A stretch of DNA of 37,630 nucleotides from Clostridiales bacterium (GTDB lineage: Bacteria > Bacillota > Clostridia > Oscillospirales > CAG-272). Positions 7,643 through 16,265 of this stretch are shown here, piece by piece; positions within the stretch are counted from its first letter, which is position 1, and the number at the start of each line of letters is the position of its first letter. The position numbers were made by a program, and so were the translations under genes. The stretch covers positions 1 to 37,630 of the forward strand of contig JAAVYP010000027.1 in assembly GCA_022791195.1 (NCBI GenBank). The letters are read 5' to 3'. Under the pieces are notes generated by a model. It made no database searches, was not told the origin of the DNA, and was given only the letters and a program-made list of their open reading frames with translations.

Positions 7643-9313
7643 ATGCGCGATACACTAAATGTAAAGTTTATTTCTTCACTTGAAAAATGTTTTCTCGATG
7701 AAAAATTTGAAGACAAGCCGGCTTTAAAGTCAATCTCTATGCTGAATAACGAGCATCTGTCGGTGCAGTATTTAATGTACGAATCAGATTTATCGGTTCA
7801 GACCAAGCTGGTGTGCAAGGTAAAGGTGGTTTCTGATTTAGCAGACTGCATCAGTGTGCGGGGCGTAGAACAGGTTAACGTCTCTATGCCGGTGGCCAAG
7901 GGCTGGAATGATGACAATTATCTGCGTAAAACGCCGGGTTTATATCCGGACCTTCTCACCCCTTTGCGGTATGAGGGCAGCGCACTGGCGGCTGTTGGTG
8001 AGTTGCGCTGTTTGTGGGTGGATATCCGCCCGAACGGACAGTATGCAGCCGGTACCTATCCGGTGACTATTGAGCTGTACGATGAGCAGGGGGAAACGCT
8101 GTATGCTTCCGCCTCGATCGATGTTGAGATTGTCGGCGCCTCTTTGCCTGAGCAGAAACTGATTTATACACAGTGGTTCTATGCAGACACCTTGGCTGTG
8201 TATTACAATGTAGAAATGTTTTCAGAGCGCCACTGGGAAATTATCGAAAATTATATTAAAGCAGCGGTAGACGGCGGAATCAATGCGATTTTGACGCCCG
8301 TGCTGACGCCGCCGCTTGATACGAAGGTCGGTGGTGAGCGTCCTACCAACCAGCTGGTTGATGTGTACGTCAACAACGGCGTGTATTCATTTGGTTTTGA
8401 CAAATTAGACCGGTGGATTGACCTTTTGCTAAAATACAATGTGAAAGTGATTGAAATAAGCCACCTGTTTACCCAGTGGGGAGCGGAGCATGCGCCTAAA
8501 GTCATTGCCACGGTTGATGGCGTGACCAAAAAGATATTCGGTTGGGAAACCGATGCACTGAGCGATGAATACGGCGATTTCTTGGTGACTTTCTTACGCG
8601 CGCTGCTTGCTTATCTGAAAGAAAAAGGCGTCGATCAGATGTGCTGCTATCATATTTCCGATGAGCCGCATTTGGATCACCTTGAAAACTATATCGCTGC
8701 TAAAAACAAGGTGCAGGAGGTCTTGAAGGACTATCCGATTATTGACGCACTGTCTGATATCGATTTTTACAAAACCGGCGCCGTTGAGCATCCGGTACCC
8801 GGCAACAATGCAGTAGAGGCATTTATCCAAGAAAAAGTGGAGCATCTTTGGACTTATTATTGCTGCTCTCAGGCGGTCGATGTTTCCAACCGCTTTGTGG
8901 CAATGCCTTCTGCCAGAAACCGGATTATCAGCACACAGTTCTATAAATATGATATTGAGGGCTTCTTGCACTGGGGCTTTAACTTCTACTTTAACCGTTT
9001 CTCCGATTCGCTTGTGAATCCGTATCAAGATGCCTCGGGAGACTATTTTGTACCGGCCGGTGATGCGTTCAGTGTCTATCCTAAGGCGGACGGAACCGCA
9101 CTTGATACCATCCATTTTCTTGTCTTTAAACATGCGATTGAAGATTTGCGCGCCATGGAGCTTTGCGAGTCTTTGTATGACAAGGATTTTGTGATGGCGC
9201 TTATCGAGGGTGATCTGGACGAAAAAATCACATTTTCAAAATATCCGAAAGATGCACAGTATTTATTGACTCTGCGGGAAAAAATCAATGCGGCGATCAA
9301 GGCAAAGCTGTAA
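7643..9313 (+). CDS. GH123-like (DUF4091) glycoside hydrolase
   Basis: A 556-residue protein resembling bacterial beta-N-acetylgalactosaminidases of family GH123. Residues 1-170 are a beta-rich N-terminal domain; from about 175 comes a (beta/alpha)8 barrel with the Asp-Glu pair 340-341 in CYHISDEPH, the position of the catalytic pair that uses substrate-assisted chemistry. HWGFNFYFN near residue 430 matches the late aromatic, substrate-lining strand. No signal peptide is present, so it acts in the cytoplasm. Two starts are possible: ATG 7631 with a poor site, or ATG 7643 preceded by GGAGAG; I use the latter. The exact sugar is an inference; GalNAc-containing oligosaccharides are the first guess. 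It ends at a strong terminator. Confidence 0.75.
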   Translation: MRDTLNVKFISSLEKCFLDEKFEDKPALKSISMLNNEHLSVQYLMYESDLSVQTKLVCKVKVVSDLADCISVRGVEQVNVSMPVAKGWNDDNYLRKTPGLYPDLLTPLRYEGSALAAVGELRCLWVDIRPNGQYAAGTYPVTIELYDEQGETLYASASIDVEIVGASLPEQKLIYTQWFYADTLAVYYNVEMFSERHWEIIENYIKAAVDGGINAILTPVLTPPLDTKVGGERPTNQLVDVYVNNGVYSFGFDKLDRWIDLLLKYNVKVIEISHLFTQWGAEHAPKVIATVDGVTKKIFGWETDALSDEYGDFLVTFLRALLAYLKEKGVDQMCCYHISDEPHLDHLENYIAAKNKVQEVLKDYPIIDALSDIDFYKTGAVEHPVPGNNAVEAFIQEKVEHLWTYYCCSQAVDVSNRFVAMPSARNRIISTQFYKYDIEGFLHWGFNFYFNRFSDSLVNPYQDASGDYFVPAGDAFSVYPKADGTALDTIHFLVFKHAIEDLRAMELCESLYDKDFVMALIEGDLDEKITFSKYPKDAQYLLTLREKINAAIKAKL

Positions 9314-9353
9314 GACGAAGTATTGCGATATCAGTTAAGAATAAATGGAATTA

Positions 9354-9384
9354 GCGGGTCACATTTGTGACCCGCCTATTTTGT
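9354..9384 (+). terminator. Terminator of the GH123-like gene
   Basis: GCGGGTCACA (9354-9363) pairs with TGTGACCCGC (9366-9375); the closing pairs probably open to make the loop. CTATTTTGTTT follows. The rest of the 9314-9567 gap holds only the next promoter. Confidence 0.8.
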
Positions 9385-9508
9385 TTGCTGCATCGATCCG
9401 TCGGCTGCGTCCGGCTCATCTTTTTCAGCAGGGCAGATGCATTTTGTTTTTGCCAATTTATTATAGTAAAATTAACATCATTTCATAAATGTGGCAGAGA
9501 GTGTTCTG

Positions 9509-9537
9509 TTGACTTTTGTCGCAAAAAATGATATGAT
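9509..9537 (+). promoter_or_regulatory. Promoter of the G3E GTPase / activase block
   Basis: TTGACT (9509-9514), 17-base spacer, TATGAT (9532-9537). It is the only strong promoter seen before the run of genes from 9568 to 15998. I saw no clear Zur-type palindrome over it. Confidence 0.7.
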
Positions 9538-9567
9538 AATTTATTGAAAACAAGAGGAAAAGAGTGT

Positions 9568-10704
9568 ATGAAAATGACAAAAATCGATATATTTTCGGGC
9601 TTTTTAGGCGCGGGCAAAACAACGCTGATTAAAAAATTAATCGCCCAAGCTTATGCGGGCGAAAAAATTGTGTTAATCGAAAATGAATTTGGCGAAATTG
9701 GCATCGACGGTGGTTTTTTGAGCGAAGCCGGCATAAATATAACTGAGATGAACTCGGGCTGTATCTGCTGTTCTTTGGTGGGCGATTTTACAAAGGCGCT
9801 TAGCAAAGTGATTGAAGAATATGCACCCGAACGCATTATTATCGAACCCTCCGGCGTGGGCAAACTTTCGGATGTTGTGGCGGCTGTGCAGAGCGTGCCG
9901 ATGAAAGACGTGGTGTTAGGCGCACGTGTTTGTGTAGCCGACGCCAAAAAATGCGTGATGTATGCAAAAAATTTTGGCGAATTTTTCAATAATCAAATTG
10001 AAAATGCATTTGCTGTCATTTTAAGTCATACCGGCGGCCTTGCGCAGGACAAGCTGGACAAAGCGGTTGCTGTGGTGAAAAAACTAAATCCGAATGCGGT
10101 TTTGGTCACCACCGATTGGGATCAAATTGACGGCTCGCAAATCAAAGAGGCGATTGAAGGCGGAAATGAGCTTGCCAAGACCATGATGGAAGAGATGAAG
10201 GCAGAGCATGATGTTTGCCCGACTTGCGGTCACCACCATGACGAGCACCACGAACACCACGAACATCATGAATGTGAGCATGATCACGCCCATCACGAGC
10301 ATTGTCATGCGCACGAACATGATCACGAACACGATCATTGTCACGAACATGAACATCATCACGATCATGAACACCATCATCACGAAGGATGCGGTTGCCA
10401 TGGCGAGCATCATCACCATCATGCCGACGAGGTGTTTGAGAGCATTGGCGGTCAAAGCGCCAGACGGTATACAAGGGAAGAAATTCAAAATGCACTGAAC
10501 GCGCTGGAAAACCAAGAAGCCTATGGCATGGTTTTGCGGGCAAAAGGCATTGTTGAGAGCACCGACGGCAGTTGGATTCACTTTGATTATGTGCCTGGTG
10601 AGCCGGATGTACGAACCGGCGGGCCTGATACAACCGGCAAAATTTGCGTGATTGGTTCGGGGCTGAATAAAGAAGCACTGAAAGAACTGTTCCGCTTCGA
10701 TTAA
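9568..10704 (+). CDS. G3E GTPase, CobW/COG0523 metallochaperone with His-rich loop
   Basis: A 378-residue GTP-dependent metal chaperone of the COG0523 group, which load zinc or other transition metals into client proteins. Walker A is GFLGAGKTTL (11-20), the switch-type IENEFGE follows (37-43), and the hallmark metal site GCICC is at 64-68. Between the GTPase and the CobW C-terminal domain (about 290-378) lies a loop of roughly 70 residues (217-287) with CPTC, about 36 histidines and a GCGC, evidently a metal-binding store. I start at 9568 (AGAGGA upstream) rather than at an earlier TTG. The client is unknown; its placement ahead of a second G3E protein and a Fe-S activase suggests it supplies that system. 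Confidence 0.92.
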   Translation: MKMTKIDIFSGFLGAGKTTLIKKLIAQAYAGEKIVLIENEFGEIGIDGGFLSEAGINITEMNSGCICCSLVGDFTKALSKVIEEYAPERIIIEPSGVGKLSDVVAAVQSVPMKDVVLGARVCVADAKKCVMYAKNFGEFFNNQIENAFAVILSHTGGLAQDKLDKAVAVVKKLNPNAVLVTTDWDQIDGSQIKEAIEGGNELAKTMMEEMKAEHDVCPTCGHHHDEHHEHHEHHECEHDHAHHEHCHAHEHDHEHDHCHEHEHHHDHEHHHHEGCGCHGEHHHHHADEVFESIGGQSARRYTREEIQNALNALENQEAYGMVLRAKGIVESTDGSWIHFDYVPGEPDVRTGGPDTTGKICVIGSGLNKEALKELFRFD

Positions 10705-10755
10705 TCAAAGAAGTGTGTATAAAGAGAAATTACAAGGCAAGATCGCACAGAAATC

Positions 10756-10815
10756 GGGCACAAACCGTTTTCAGAGATGATTTGTGTCCGCTGCGCCGGC
10801 GGCATGGACACAAAT
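10756..10815 (+). promoter_or_regulatory. Mutually exclusive hairpins between the two GTPase genes
   Basis: Three segments compete: GGGCACAAA (10756-10764), TTTGTGTCC (10781-10789) and GGACACAAA (10806-10814). The middle one can pair with the first (one G-U pair) or with the third (perfect, extended to 10 bp by the adjoining bases 10780 and 10815). The third segment ends a few bases before the AAAGAAAGG ribosome site of the next gene. This is the usual shape of a translational or processing switch; no T-run follows, so transcription attenuation is unlikely. Function is inferred. Confidence 0.4.
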
Positions 10816-10840
10816 GCAAAGAAAGGCATGGTTATAAAGA

Positions 10841-11782
10841 ATGGAAATACCTGTTTATCTGTTTACCGGTTTTTTAGAAGCGGGTAAGACGAAATTTATA
10901 CAAGAGACGTTAGAGGACCCGCGTTTTACCGACGGTACATCAACCCTTCTTCTCGTTTGTGAAGAGGGGGAGACCGAGTATGATGAAAAGCGCTTTCCGG
11001 CGGACGGTGTGCACATTGCCTTCATTGAAAATGAAGAGGATTTAACAGAAGAGAAAATCAAATCCCTTTGCGTCACCTATCAGGCGGAAAGAGTGCTGGT
11101 CGAGTATAACGGCATGTGGAAAAACAACTCCTTTTTTAGCGCCATGCCCAAGGACTTTGTGATTTATCAGGAGATTTGTTTTGTGGATTCAACTACTTTT
11201 CTCATGTATAATCAAAACATGAGAGCACAGGTTGTGGATAAATTCAGCACGGCCGAACTCATTGTATTTAACCGGTTTATGGATAAATACGGCAAGATGG
11301 AATTTCATAAAATTGTCAGGGGACTCAGCCGGTCAGCGAATATCATCTATGAATATATGAATGGCGAGGCCGTGCAGGATGATATTGAAGACCCGCTGCC
11401 CTTTGATAAAGAGGCGGACGCGTTTGCGGTGCAGGATGCAGACTATGCGTTGTGGTATCGGGATTTTGGCGAAAACCTGATGGATTATCAGGATAAAACC
11501 GTTACTTTTACGTGTATTTTTTTACGGGATGATTCCATGCCGGCGGGTTATCTAGCTGCCGGTCGGCCGATCATGACTTGCTGTGTTGATGATATACAGT
11601 TTTCCGGCTTTGTGTGTCATTTTCCGGGCGGAGAGCTGCCGGCCGAACAAAGCTGGGGGAAATTAAAAGCTAAGATCGACATTCGGTTCAGCGAAGTATA
11701 CGGACAGGAAGGGCCTGTGTTAGAGTGCCTTGAGGTGACTCCTTGTGAGAAGCCGGAACCGGAGGTAGCAACGTTTTATTGA
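10841..11782 (+). CDS. Divergent G3E GTPase-like protein with extra C-terminal domain
   Basis: A 313-residue protein. It opens with a CobW-type Walker A, FTGFLEAGKTKFI (8-20), and keeps the overall G3E strand order, but lacks the GCxCC metal site, has VEYNGMW where the switch Glu-Pro-Ser-Gly stands in relatives, and has no His-rich loop. After about residue 205 the CobW C-terminal domain seems replaced by a beta-rich module with TCCVDDIQFSGFVCHF (246-261), reminiscent of DUF1980/YcgQ-type OB folds. It sits 136 bases after the His-rich GTPase and 18 bases before the activase, so it is very probably in the same operon. It may hydrolyse GTP without handling metal by the usual route; the partner is unknown. 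Confidence 0.7.
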   Translation: MEIPVYLFTGFLEAGKTKFIQETLEDPRFTDGTSTLLLVCEEGETEYDEKRFPADGVHIAFIENEEDLTEEKIKSLCVTYQAERVLVEYNGMWKNNSFFSAMPKDFVIYQEICFVDSTTFLMYNQNMRAQVVDKFSTAELIVFNRFMDKYGKMEFHKIVRGLSRSANIIYEYMNGEAVQDDIEDPLPFDKEADAFAVQDADYALWYRDFGENLMDYQDKTVTFTCIFLRDDSMPAGYLAAGRPIMTCCVDDIQFSGFVCHFPGGELPAEQSWGKLKAKIDIRFSEVYGQEGPVLECLEVTPCEKPEPEVATFY

Positions 11783-11800
11783 TGAGAGGAGATATGCCTT

Positions 11801-14773
11801 ATGACTGAACTTAATACCCGCTATTCTTTGCCGTCATTGGGCATTGACATTGGATCAACCACAGCCAAGGTGGCTTTGATTGAAAACGGAAAGCTGATTT
11901 ATGAGCGTTATGAACGGCATTACTCATTTGTCAGACAAAAAACATTAGAGATGATCCGAGATATGCGCGAGCTGTTAAGGGGCAAGGATTTTACCGTTGC
12001 TATTAGCGGCAGCGCCGGTCTCGGTGTTGCAAAAGCGGCCGATATTCCCTTTGTGCAGGAGGTATTTGCGACAGCCGAGGTGGTACGGCAATTAGAGCCG
12101 GATACATATGCCGTCATTGAACTGGGCGGCGAGGACGCGAAAATTATTTTCTTCCAGGGCGGCACAGATGAGCGTATGAACGGTTCTTGTGCAGGCGGCA
12201 CAGGGGCTTTTATCGATCAGATGGCTACGCTGTTGGATGTATCGGCCGGCGAGTTAGACGAGCTTTCGCTGCGCCATGAAAGAATTTATCCCATCGCTTC
12301 CCGCTGCGGCGTGTTTGCCAAAACCGATATACAGCCGCTGCTGAACCAGGGGGCCAAAAAGGAAGACATAGCCGCCAGTATATATCAGGCCGTGGTTAAC
12401 CAGACGATCGCCGGTTTGGCGCAGGGGCGCAGCCTGGATGGCAAAATCATGTTTTTGGGCGGCCCGCTCTATTTCTGTAAGGGCCTTCGGGAGCGATTTG
12501 TCAAAACATTAAAATTGACTGATGAAAATGCGATATTTCCAGAATATGCCCGTGTTTCGGTGGCGATGGGCGCCGCTATTTTTGGCGGCAAAGAGGCAAA
12601 GGCCTATACCTTTGACCGTTTAGTCAGCGCGCTGGAAAATGCAACAACCCAGGCAACTGTGTCGGGCCGGCTGTCGCCGCTTTTCCAATCCCAAGAAGAA
12701 TACGAGGCCTTTTGCGGCCGTCATGCGCAGGCATCGGTTGATTCATTAGATCCTAATACCTATAGCGGGGATGCTTATTTGGGTATTGACTGCGGTTCCA
12801 CAACCACCAAGCTTGTGCTGATGAGCGAAGACGAAAAGCTGCTCTATACCTATTATGATTCAAACAAGGGCAATCCGGTACAGATTGTCAAAGAACAGCT
12901 CCATCATATTTACACGCTGTGCGCTGACCGCATTCGCATTCGGGGGAGCGCTGTGACCGGTTATGGCGAGGAACTGATAAAAAATGCATTTGGAGTCGAC
13001 AGCGGTCTTGTCGAAACCATGGCTCATTTTTTGGCGGCGCGCCATTTTGATCCGCAGGTAGACTTTATTTTAGATATTGGCGGGCAGGATATTAAATGTT
13101 TTCGCATTAAAAATAATTCGGTAGACAGTATTATGCTCAACGAGGCCTGTTCTTCGGGCTGCGGCTCGTTTATTGAAACTTTTGCAAAGAGTATGGGTTA
13201 TGAGATTGGCGAATTTGCCAAGATCGGCCTGCAGGGCAAAGCGCCTGTTGACTTGGGCAGCCGCTGCACGGTGTTTATGAACTCATCGGTAAAGCAGGCC
13301 CAAAAGGACGGGGCCGATGTTTCTGATATTTCGGCCGGCTTGTCTATCAGCGTGGTGAAAAACGCTGTTTATAAAGTGATTCGCGCGGGCAGCGCAGAAG
13401 AGCTGGGCCAAAACATTGTTGTGCAGGGGGGCACTTTTTATAATGATGCAGTGCTGCGCGCGTTTGAGTTAGAGTTAGGCCGCAGCGTGGTGCGGCCGAC
13501 GATTGCGGGCTTGATGGGCGCGTATGGCGCGGCTTTGCATGCGAAAAACACTCGTAAGGCAGTCTCTTCTCTGATTTCTCCCGAAGGACTGGTACAGTTT
13601 ATCCATCAGTCTAAATCGGCCGTGTGCAAGGGGTGTACCAACCGTTGTCATTTAACCGTCAACACTTTTTCACAGGGAAAAAAATTTATCTCGGGTAACC
13701 AATGCGAACGTGGTTTGGGACTTGGCAAGGCGTCCGAAGAAGAGTTGCCGAATCTGCATGAGTTTAAACGCGGCTTGTTAACCTCTTTGCCGCTTGGCGA
13801 GGGTAAAAGAGGCGTGATTGGCTTGCCGCTGGCTCTTGGTATGTACGAGCTGGCGCCGCTGTGGCATGGCTTTTTTACGGCGCTTGGCTTTCAGGTAAGA
13901 GTTACTGGTTTATCAAATAAAAAGCTGTATGCAAAAGGACAGTATTCGATTCCCTCCGATACGGTGTGCTATCCGGCGAAGCTGATGCATGGACATATTG
14001 TCGAGCTGATTGAGAATCAGGTAGACGCTGTGTTTTATCCGCGGCTTACGTATAATGTGGACGAGGGCAACGGGGACAACCACTATAACTGCCCGGTGGT
14101 TGCCTATTATTCAGATTTGCTGGCAGGCAATATGGATGTGCTGAAAGACACGGTGTTTTTATATCCGTATTTGAATATCAATTCGCCGAGGCAGTTGGCC
14201 AAAGAAATGTATCAGTGCTTAAACGGTACACTCGGCACCTTTACAGCAAGGGAAATGAAGCAGGCCGTGAAAGCGGGCTTTGCGGCTTATCATGCTCATA
14301 TGGCATCGATAAGGGCTTATGGTGAGCAAGCGATTGCATGGGCCAGAGCCCATGGCAAGCGCATGATCATTTTAGCCGGCCGTCCCTATCATGTCGATGC
14401 AGAAATTGACCACGGTATCGACAAACTGGCCGCGTCGCTTGGTTTTGTGGTTCTCAGTGAGGATAGTGTCAGCCATCTTGCCGGCGGCCGGGTGAAAGTT
14501 GGCGTGTTGGACCAGTGGACCTATCATACGAGATTGTACAGAGCCGCCGCCTTTGCGGCCGAAAACGACGATATCGAGCTTGTGCAGCTTGTGTCCTTTG
14601 GCTGCGGCTTGGACGCGGTGACGACCGATGAGGTGCGTGCTGTTTTAGAGGACAAAGGCAAGCTGTATACACAAATCAAAATCGATGAAATTACCAATTT
14701 AGGTGCGGTGAAAATTCGGCTGCGTTCGCTGATCGGCGCGCTGGAGGAGAGGGGGAAACAATTTGCTGACTGA
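11801..14773 (+). CDS. 2-hydroxyacyl-CoA dehydratase activase-type protein (BcrA/BadF ATPase, duplicated)
   Basis: A 990-residue member of the ASKHA-fold CoA-dehydratase activase group. Two ATPase modules are visible: LGIDIGSTTAKVALI (13-27) with NGSCAGGTGAF near 127, and LGIDCGSTTTKLVLM (about 326-340) with NEACSSGCGSF near 446. Such Cys residues hold the bridging [4Fe-4S] cluster in known activators, which inject an electron into the dehydratase after ATP hydrolysis. CKGCTNRCH near 610 is another metal motif, followed by a DUF2229-like region. Clostridial relatives usually continue into a dehydratase-like half in one chain of about 1400 residues; here that half is a separate gene overlapping by 11 bases. 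Substrate is unknown; with no CoA-transferase nearby, a role other than amino-acid fermentation is possible. Confidence 0.85.
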   Translation: MTELNTRYSLPSLGIDIGSTTAKVALIENGKLIYERYERHYSFVRQKTLEMIRDMRELLRGKDFTVAISGSAGLGVAKAADIPFVQEVFATAEVVRQLEPDTYAVIELGGEDAKIIFFQGGTDERMNGSCAGGTGAFIDQMATLLDVSAGELDELSLRHERIYPIASRCGVFAKTDIQPLLNQGAKKEDIAASIYQAVVNQTIAGLAQGRSLDGKIMFLGGPLYFCKGLRERFVKTLKLTDENAIFPEYARVSVAMGAAIFGGKEAKAYTFDRLVSALENATTQATVSGRLSPLFQSQEEYEAFCGRHAQASVDSLDPNTYSGDAYLGIDCGSTTTKLVLMSEDEKLLYTYYDSNKGNPVQIVKEQLHHIYTLCADRIRIRGSAVTGYGEELIKNAFGVDSGLVETMAHFLAARHFDPQVDFILDIGGQDIKCFRIKNNSVDSIMLNEACSSGCGSFIETFAKSMGYEIGEFAKIGLQGKAPVDLGSRCTVFMNSSVKQAQKDGADVSDISAGLSISVVKNAVYKVIRAGSAEELGQNIVVQGGTFYNDAVLRAFELELGRSVVRPTIAGLMGAYGAALHAKNTRKAVSSLISPEGLVQFIHQSKSAVCKGCTNRCHLTVNTFSQGKKFISGNQCERGLGLGKASEEELPNLHEFKRGLLTSLPLGEGKRGVIGLPLALGMYELAPLWHGFFTALGFQVRVTGLSNKKLYAKGQYSIPSDTVCYPAKLMHGHIVELIENQVDAVFYPRLTYNVDEGNGDNHYNCPVVAYYSDLLAGNMDVLKDTVFLYPYLNINSPRQLAKEMYQCLNGTLGTFTAREMKQAVKAGFAAYHAHMASIRAYGEQAIAWARAHGKRMIILAGRPYHVDAEIDHGIDKLAASLGFVVLSEDSVSHLAGGRVKVGVLDQWTYHTRLYRAAAFAAENDDIELVQLVSFGCGLDAVTTDEVRAVLEDKGKLYTQIKIDEITNLGAVKIRLRSLIGALEERGKQFAD

Positions 14774-15998
14774 ATATCCTGTATTCACGCCCGAAATGAA
14801 AAAGACCCATACGATCCTCATGCCGAACATGCTGCCAATGCACGAAAAACTGATGGAAAAGATCTTTGCCTCCTATGGGTATCGGGTAAAGCTGTTAAAA
14901 AATAGCGGCCGCGGCGTGGTGGAGCGGGGACAGAAATTTGTCCACAATGATACCTGCTATCCAGCGCTGTTGGTTATTGGCCAATTTATCGATGCCATTG
15001 AAAATGAGGGGTATGATCCCGATAAAATCGCCGTGCTGATCACCCAAACCGGCGGCGGCTGCCGGGCCTCTAACTATATTCATTTGCTGCGCAAGGCACT
15101 GCATAAGGCAGGCTATGGACAGGTGCCGGTTATTTCCTTCAATATTTCCGGTTTGGAGAAAGATTCCGGATTCAAGCTGACGTTGCCGATGATCCACCGC
15201 CTTTTGTACGCGGTGATGTATGGCGACCTTTTAATGCTGTTACGCAATCAGACCAAACCGTACGAAGTGGTTTCAGGCACGAGTGAAGCACTTTGCGACA
15301 CATGGGTGAAGAGGCTGACCGACGAAATGCAGTCGACAAGGATTCGTTATAAACGGATTTTGCAGAACTATCGGGCGATTATTGATGATTTTGCTCGCAT
15401 TGAGCGCAAAGGAGCGCGCAAGGTGCGCGTGGGCATCGTCGGGGAGATTTTTGTCAAATATTCGCCGCTGGGCAATAACGATTTAGAGGCTTTTTTGATG
15501 CAGGAAGGGGCCGAGGTCGTCGTCCCCGGTTTAGCGGACTTCTGCCTGTATTGTGTTTATAACAATATGATGGACGCTTCCTTGTACGGCAAATGGAAGA
15601 GCCGGGGCACTTTAGCCGGAATCGCGATGCGGTTCCTTCTGAAGAAACAAAGGGATATTATTTCGCTGATTCGGGCGCAAGGGTCGTTTGACCCGCCCAC
15701 CTCGTTCGACCATACGTTGACGTTGGGCGCCTCCTTTGTGGGCATTGGCACCAAAATGGGCGAGGGATGGCTTTTGACCGCTGAAATGGTAGAGCTTTAT
15801 GAGCAGGGCGTAAAGAACATTGTCTGCGCACAGCCGTTTGGCTGCCTGCCGAATCATATTGTGGGCAAAGGCGTCATGAAACCCCTGAAAGAACAGTATC
15901 CGGATATCAATATTGTAGCCATTGATTATGACCCGGGCGCTACCCGCATTAACCAGGAAAATCGATTGAAGCTAATGCTTTCCAATGCACAGGCATAA
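14763..15998 (+). CDS. 2-hydroxyacyl-CoA dehydratase-like protein (split from the activase)
   Basis: A 411-residue protein matching the C-terminal part of the large fused activase/dehydratase proteins. Conserved cysteines that could hold Fe-S clusters are in NDTCYPAL, GGGCRASNY, DFCLYC and CAQPFGCLPNH. The first codon appears to be TTG at 14763, with GAGGGGG seven bases upstream inside the end of the preceding gene. The frame is +1 relative to that gene, and removing one G from the GGGGG at 14751-14755 would join the two into one chain. So this is either a true split with translational coupling, a disabling frameshift, or a sequencing error. It ends the block; the next promoter starts 29 bases later. 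Confidence 0.8.
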   Translation: MLTEYPVFTPEMKKTHTILMPNMLPMHEKLMEKIFASYGYRVKLLKNSGRGVVERGQKFVHNDTCYPALLVIGQFIDAIENEGYDPDKIAVLITQTGGGCRASNYIHLLRKALHKAGYGQVPVISFNISGLEKDSGFKLTLPMIHRLLYAVMYGDLLMLLRNQTKPYEVVSGTSEALCDTWVKRLTDEMQSTRIRYKRILQNYRAIIDDFARIERKGARKVRVGIVGEIFVKYSPLGNNDLEAFLMQEGAEVVVPGLADFCLYCVYNNMMDASLYGKWKSRGTLAGIAMRFLLKKQRDIISLIRAQGSFDPPTSFDHTLTLGASFVGIGTKMGEGWLLTAEMVELYEQGVKNIVCAQPFGCLPNHIVGKGVMKPLKEQYPDINIVAIDYDPGATRINQENRLKLMLSNAQA

Positions 15999-16026
15999 TA
16001 CAGTTTGCGTGTTAAAATCGAGAAAA

Positions 16027-16054
16027 TTGACAAATTTGTATTTTATGGTATAGT
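16027..16054 (+). promoter_or_regulatory. Promoter of the NAGPA-domain gene and cca
   Basis: TTGACA (16027-16032), 16-base spacer, TATAGT (16049-16054). The RNA would carry a leader of about 200 bases. Confidence 0.75.
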
Positions 16055-16059
16055 ATACA

Positions 16060-16265
16060 TAAGAATAAGTCTAACGACTTAATCTTAAAGAATAACCCTT
16101 ATTGGGTTATTCTTAGAAAATTTAACTGGGTCCTGTCAGGGAAAACCGGTACCGCTAAATTTTTTGGTTGGATGAAGTTTCTAAACACCAATAAACGCGG
16201 ACTAACACGATTGTTGATTCGGGTGACTAAAACTTGATGATATCTTGAAGTAAGAGGTAGTGATT
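16060..16265 (+). other. Long structured leader of unknown function
   Basis: About 200 transcribed but untranslated bases. An 11-bp perfect stem, AAGAATAACCC (16088-16098) with GGGTTATTCTT (16104-16114), is followed by no T-run, so it is not a plain terminator; further down TTGGT and ACCAA can pair around GGATGAAGTTTCTAAAC. I could not match it to a riboswitch class I know. It could also be the 3' processing hairpin of the preceding operon. Confidence 0.35.

Noticed and set aside
10084-10708. Long antisense frames across the His-rich loop
   Set aside because: They reflect the repetitive CAT/CAC codons of the metallochaperone; the products are low-complexity and lack ribosome sites.
14745-14773. 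Classical -1 programmed frameshift at GGGGGAAAC
   Set aside because: The downstream gene is in the +1 frame, so -1 slippage would not reach it. A +1 or -2 event, a split gene or an indel error remain possible.
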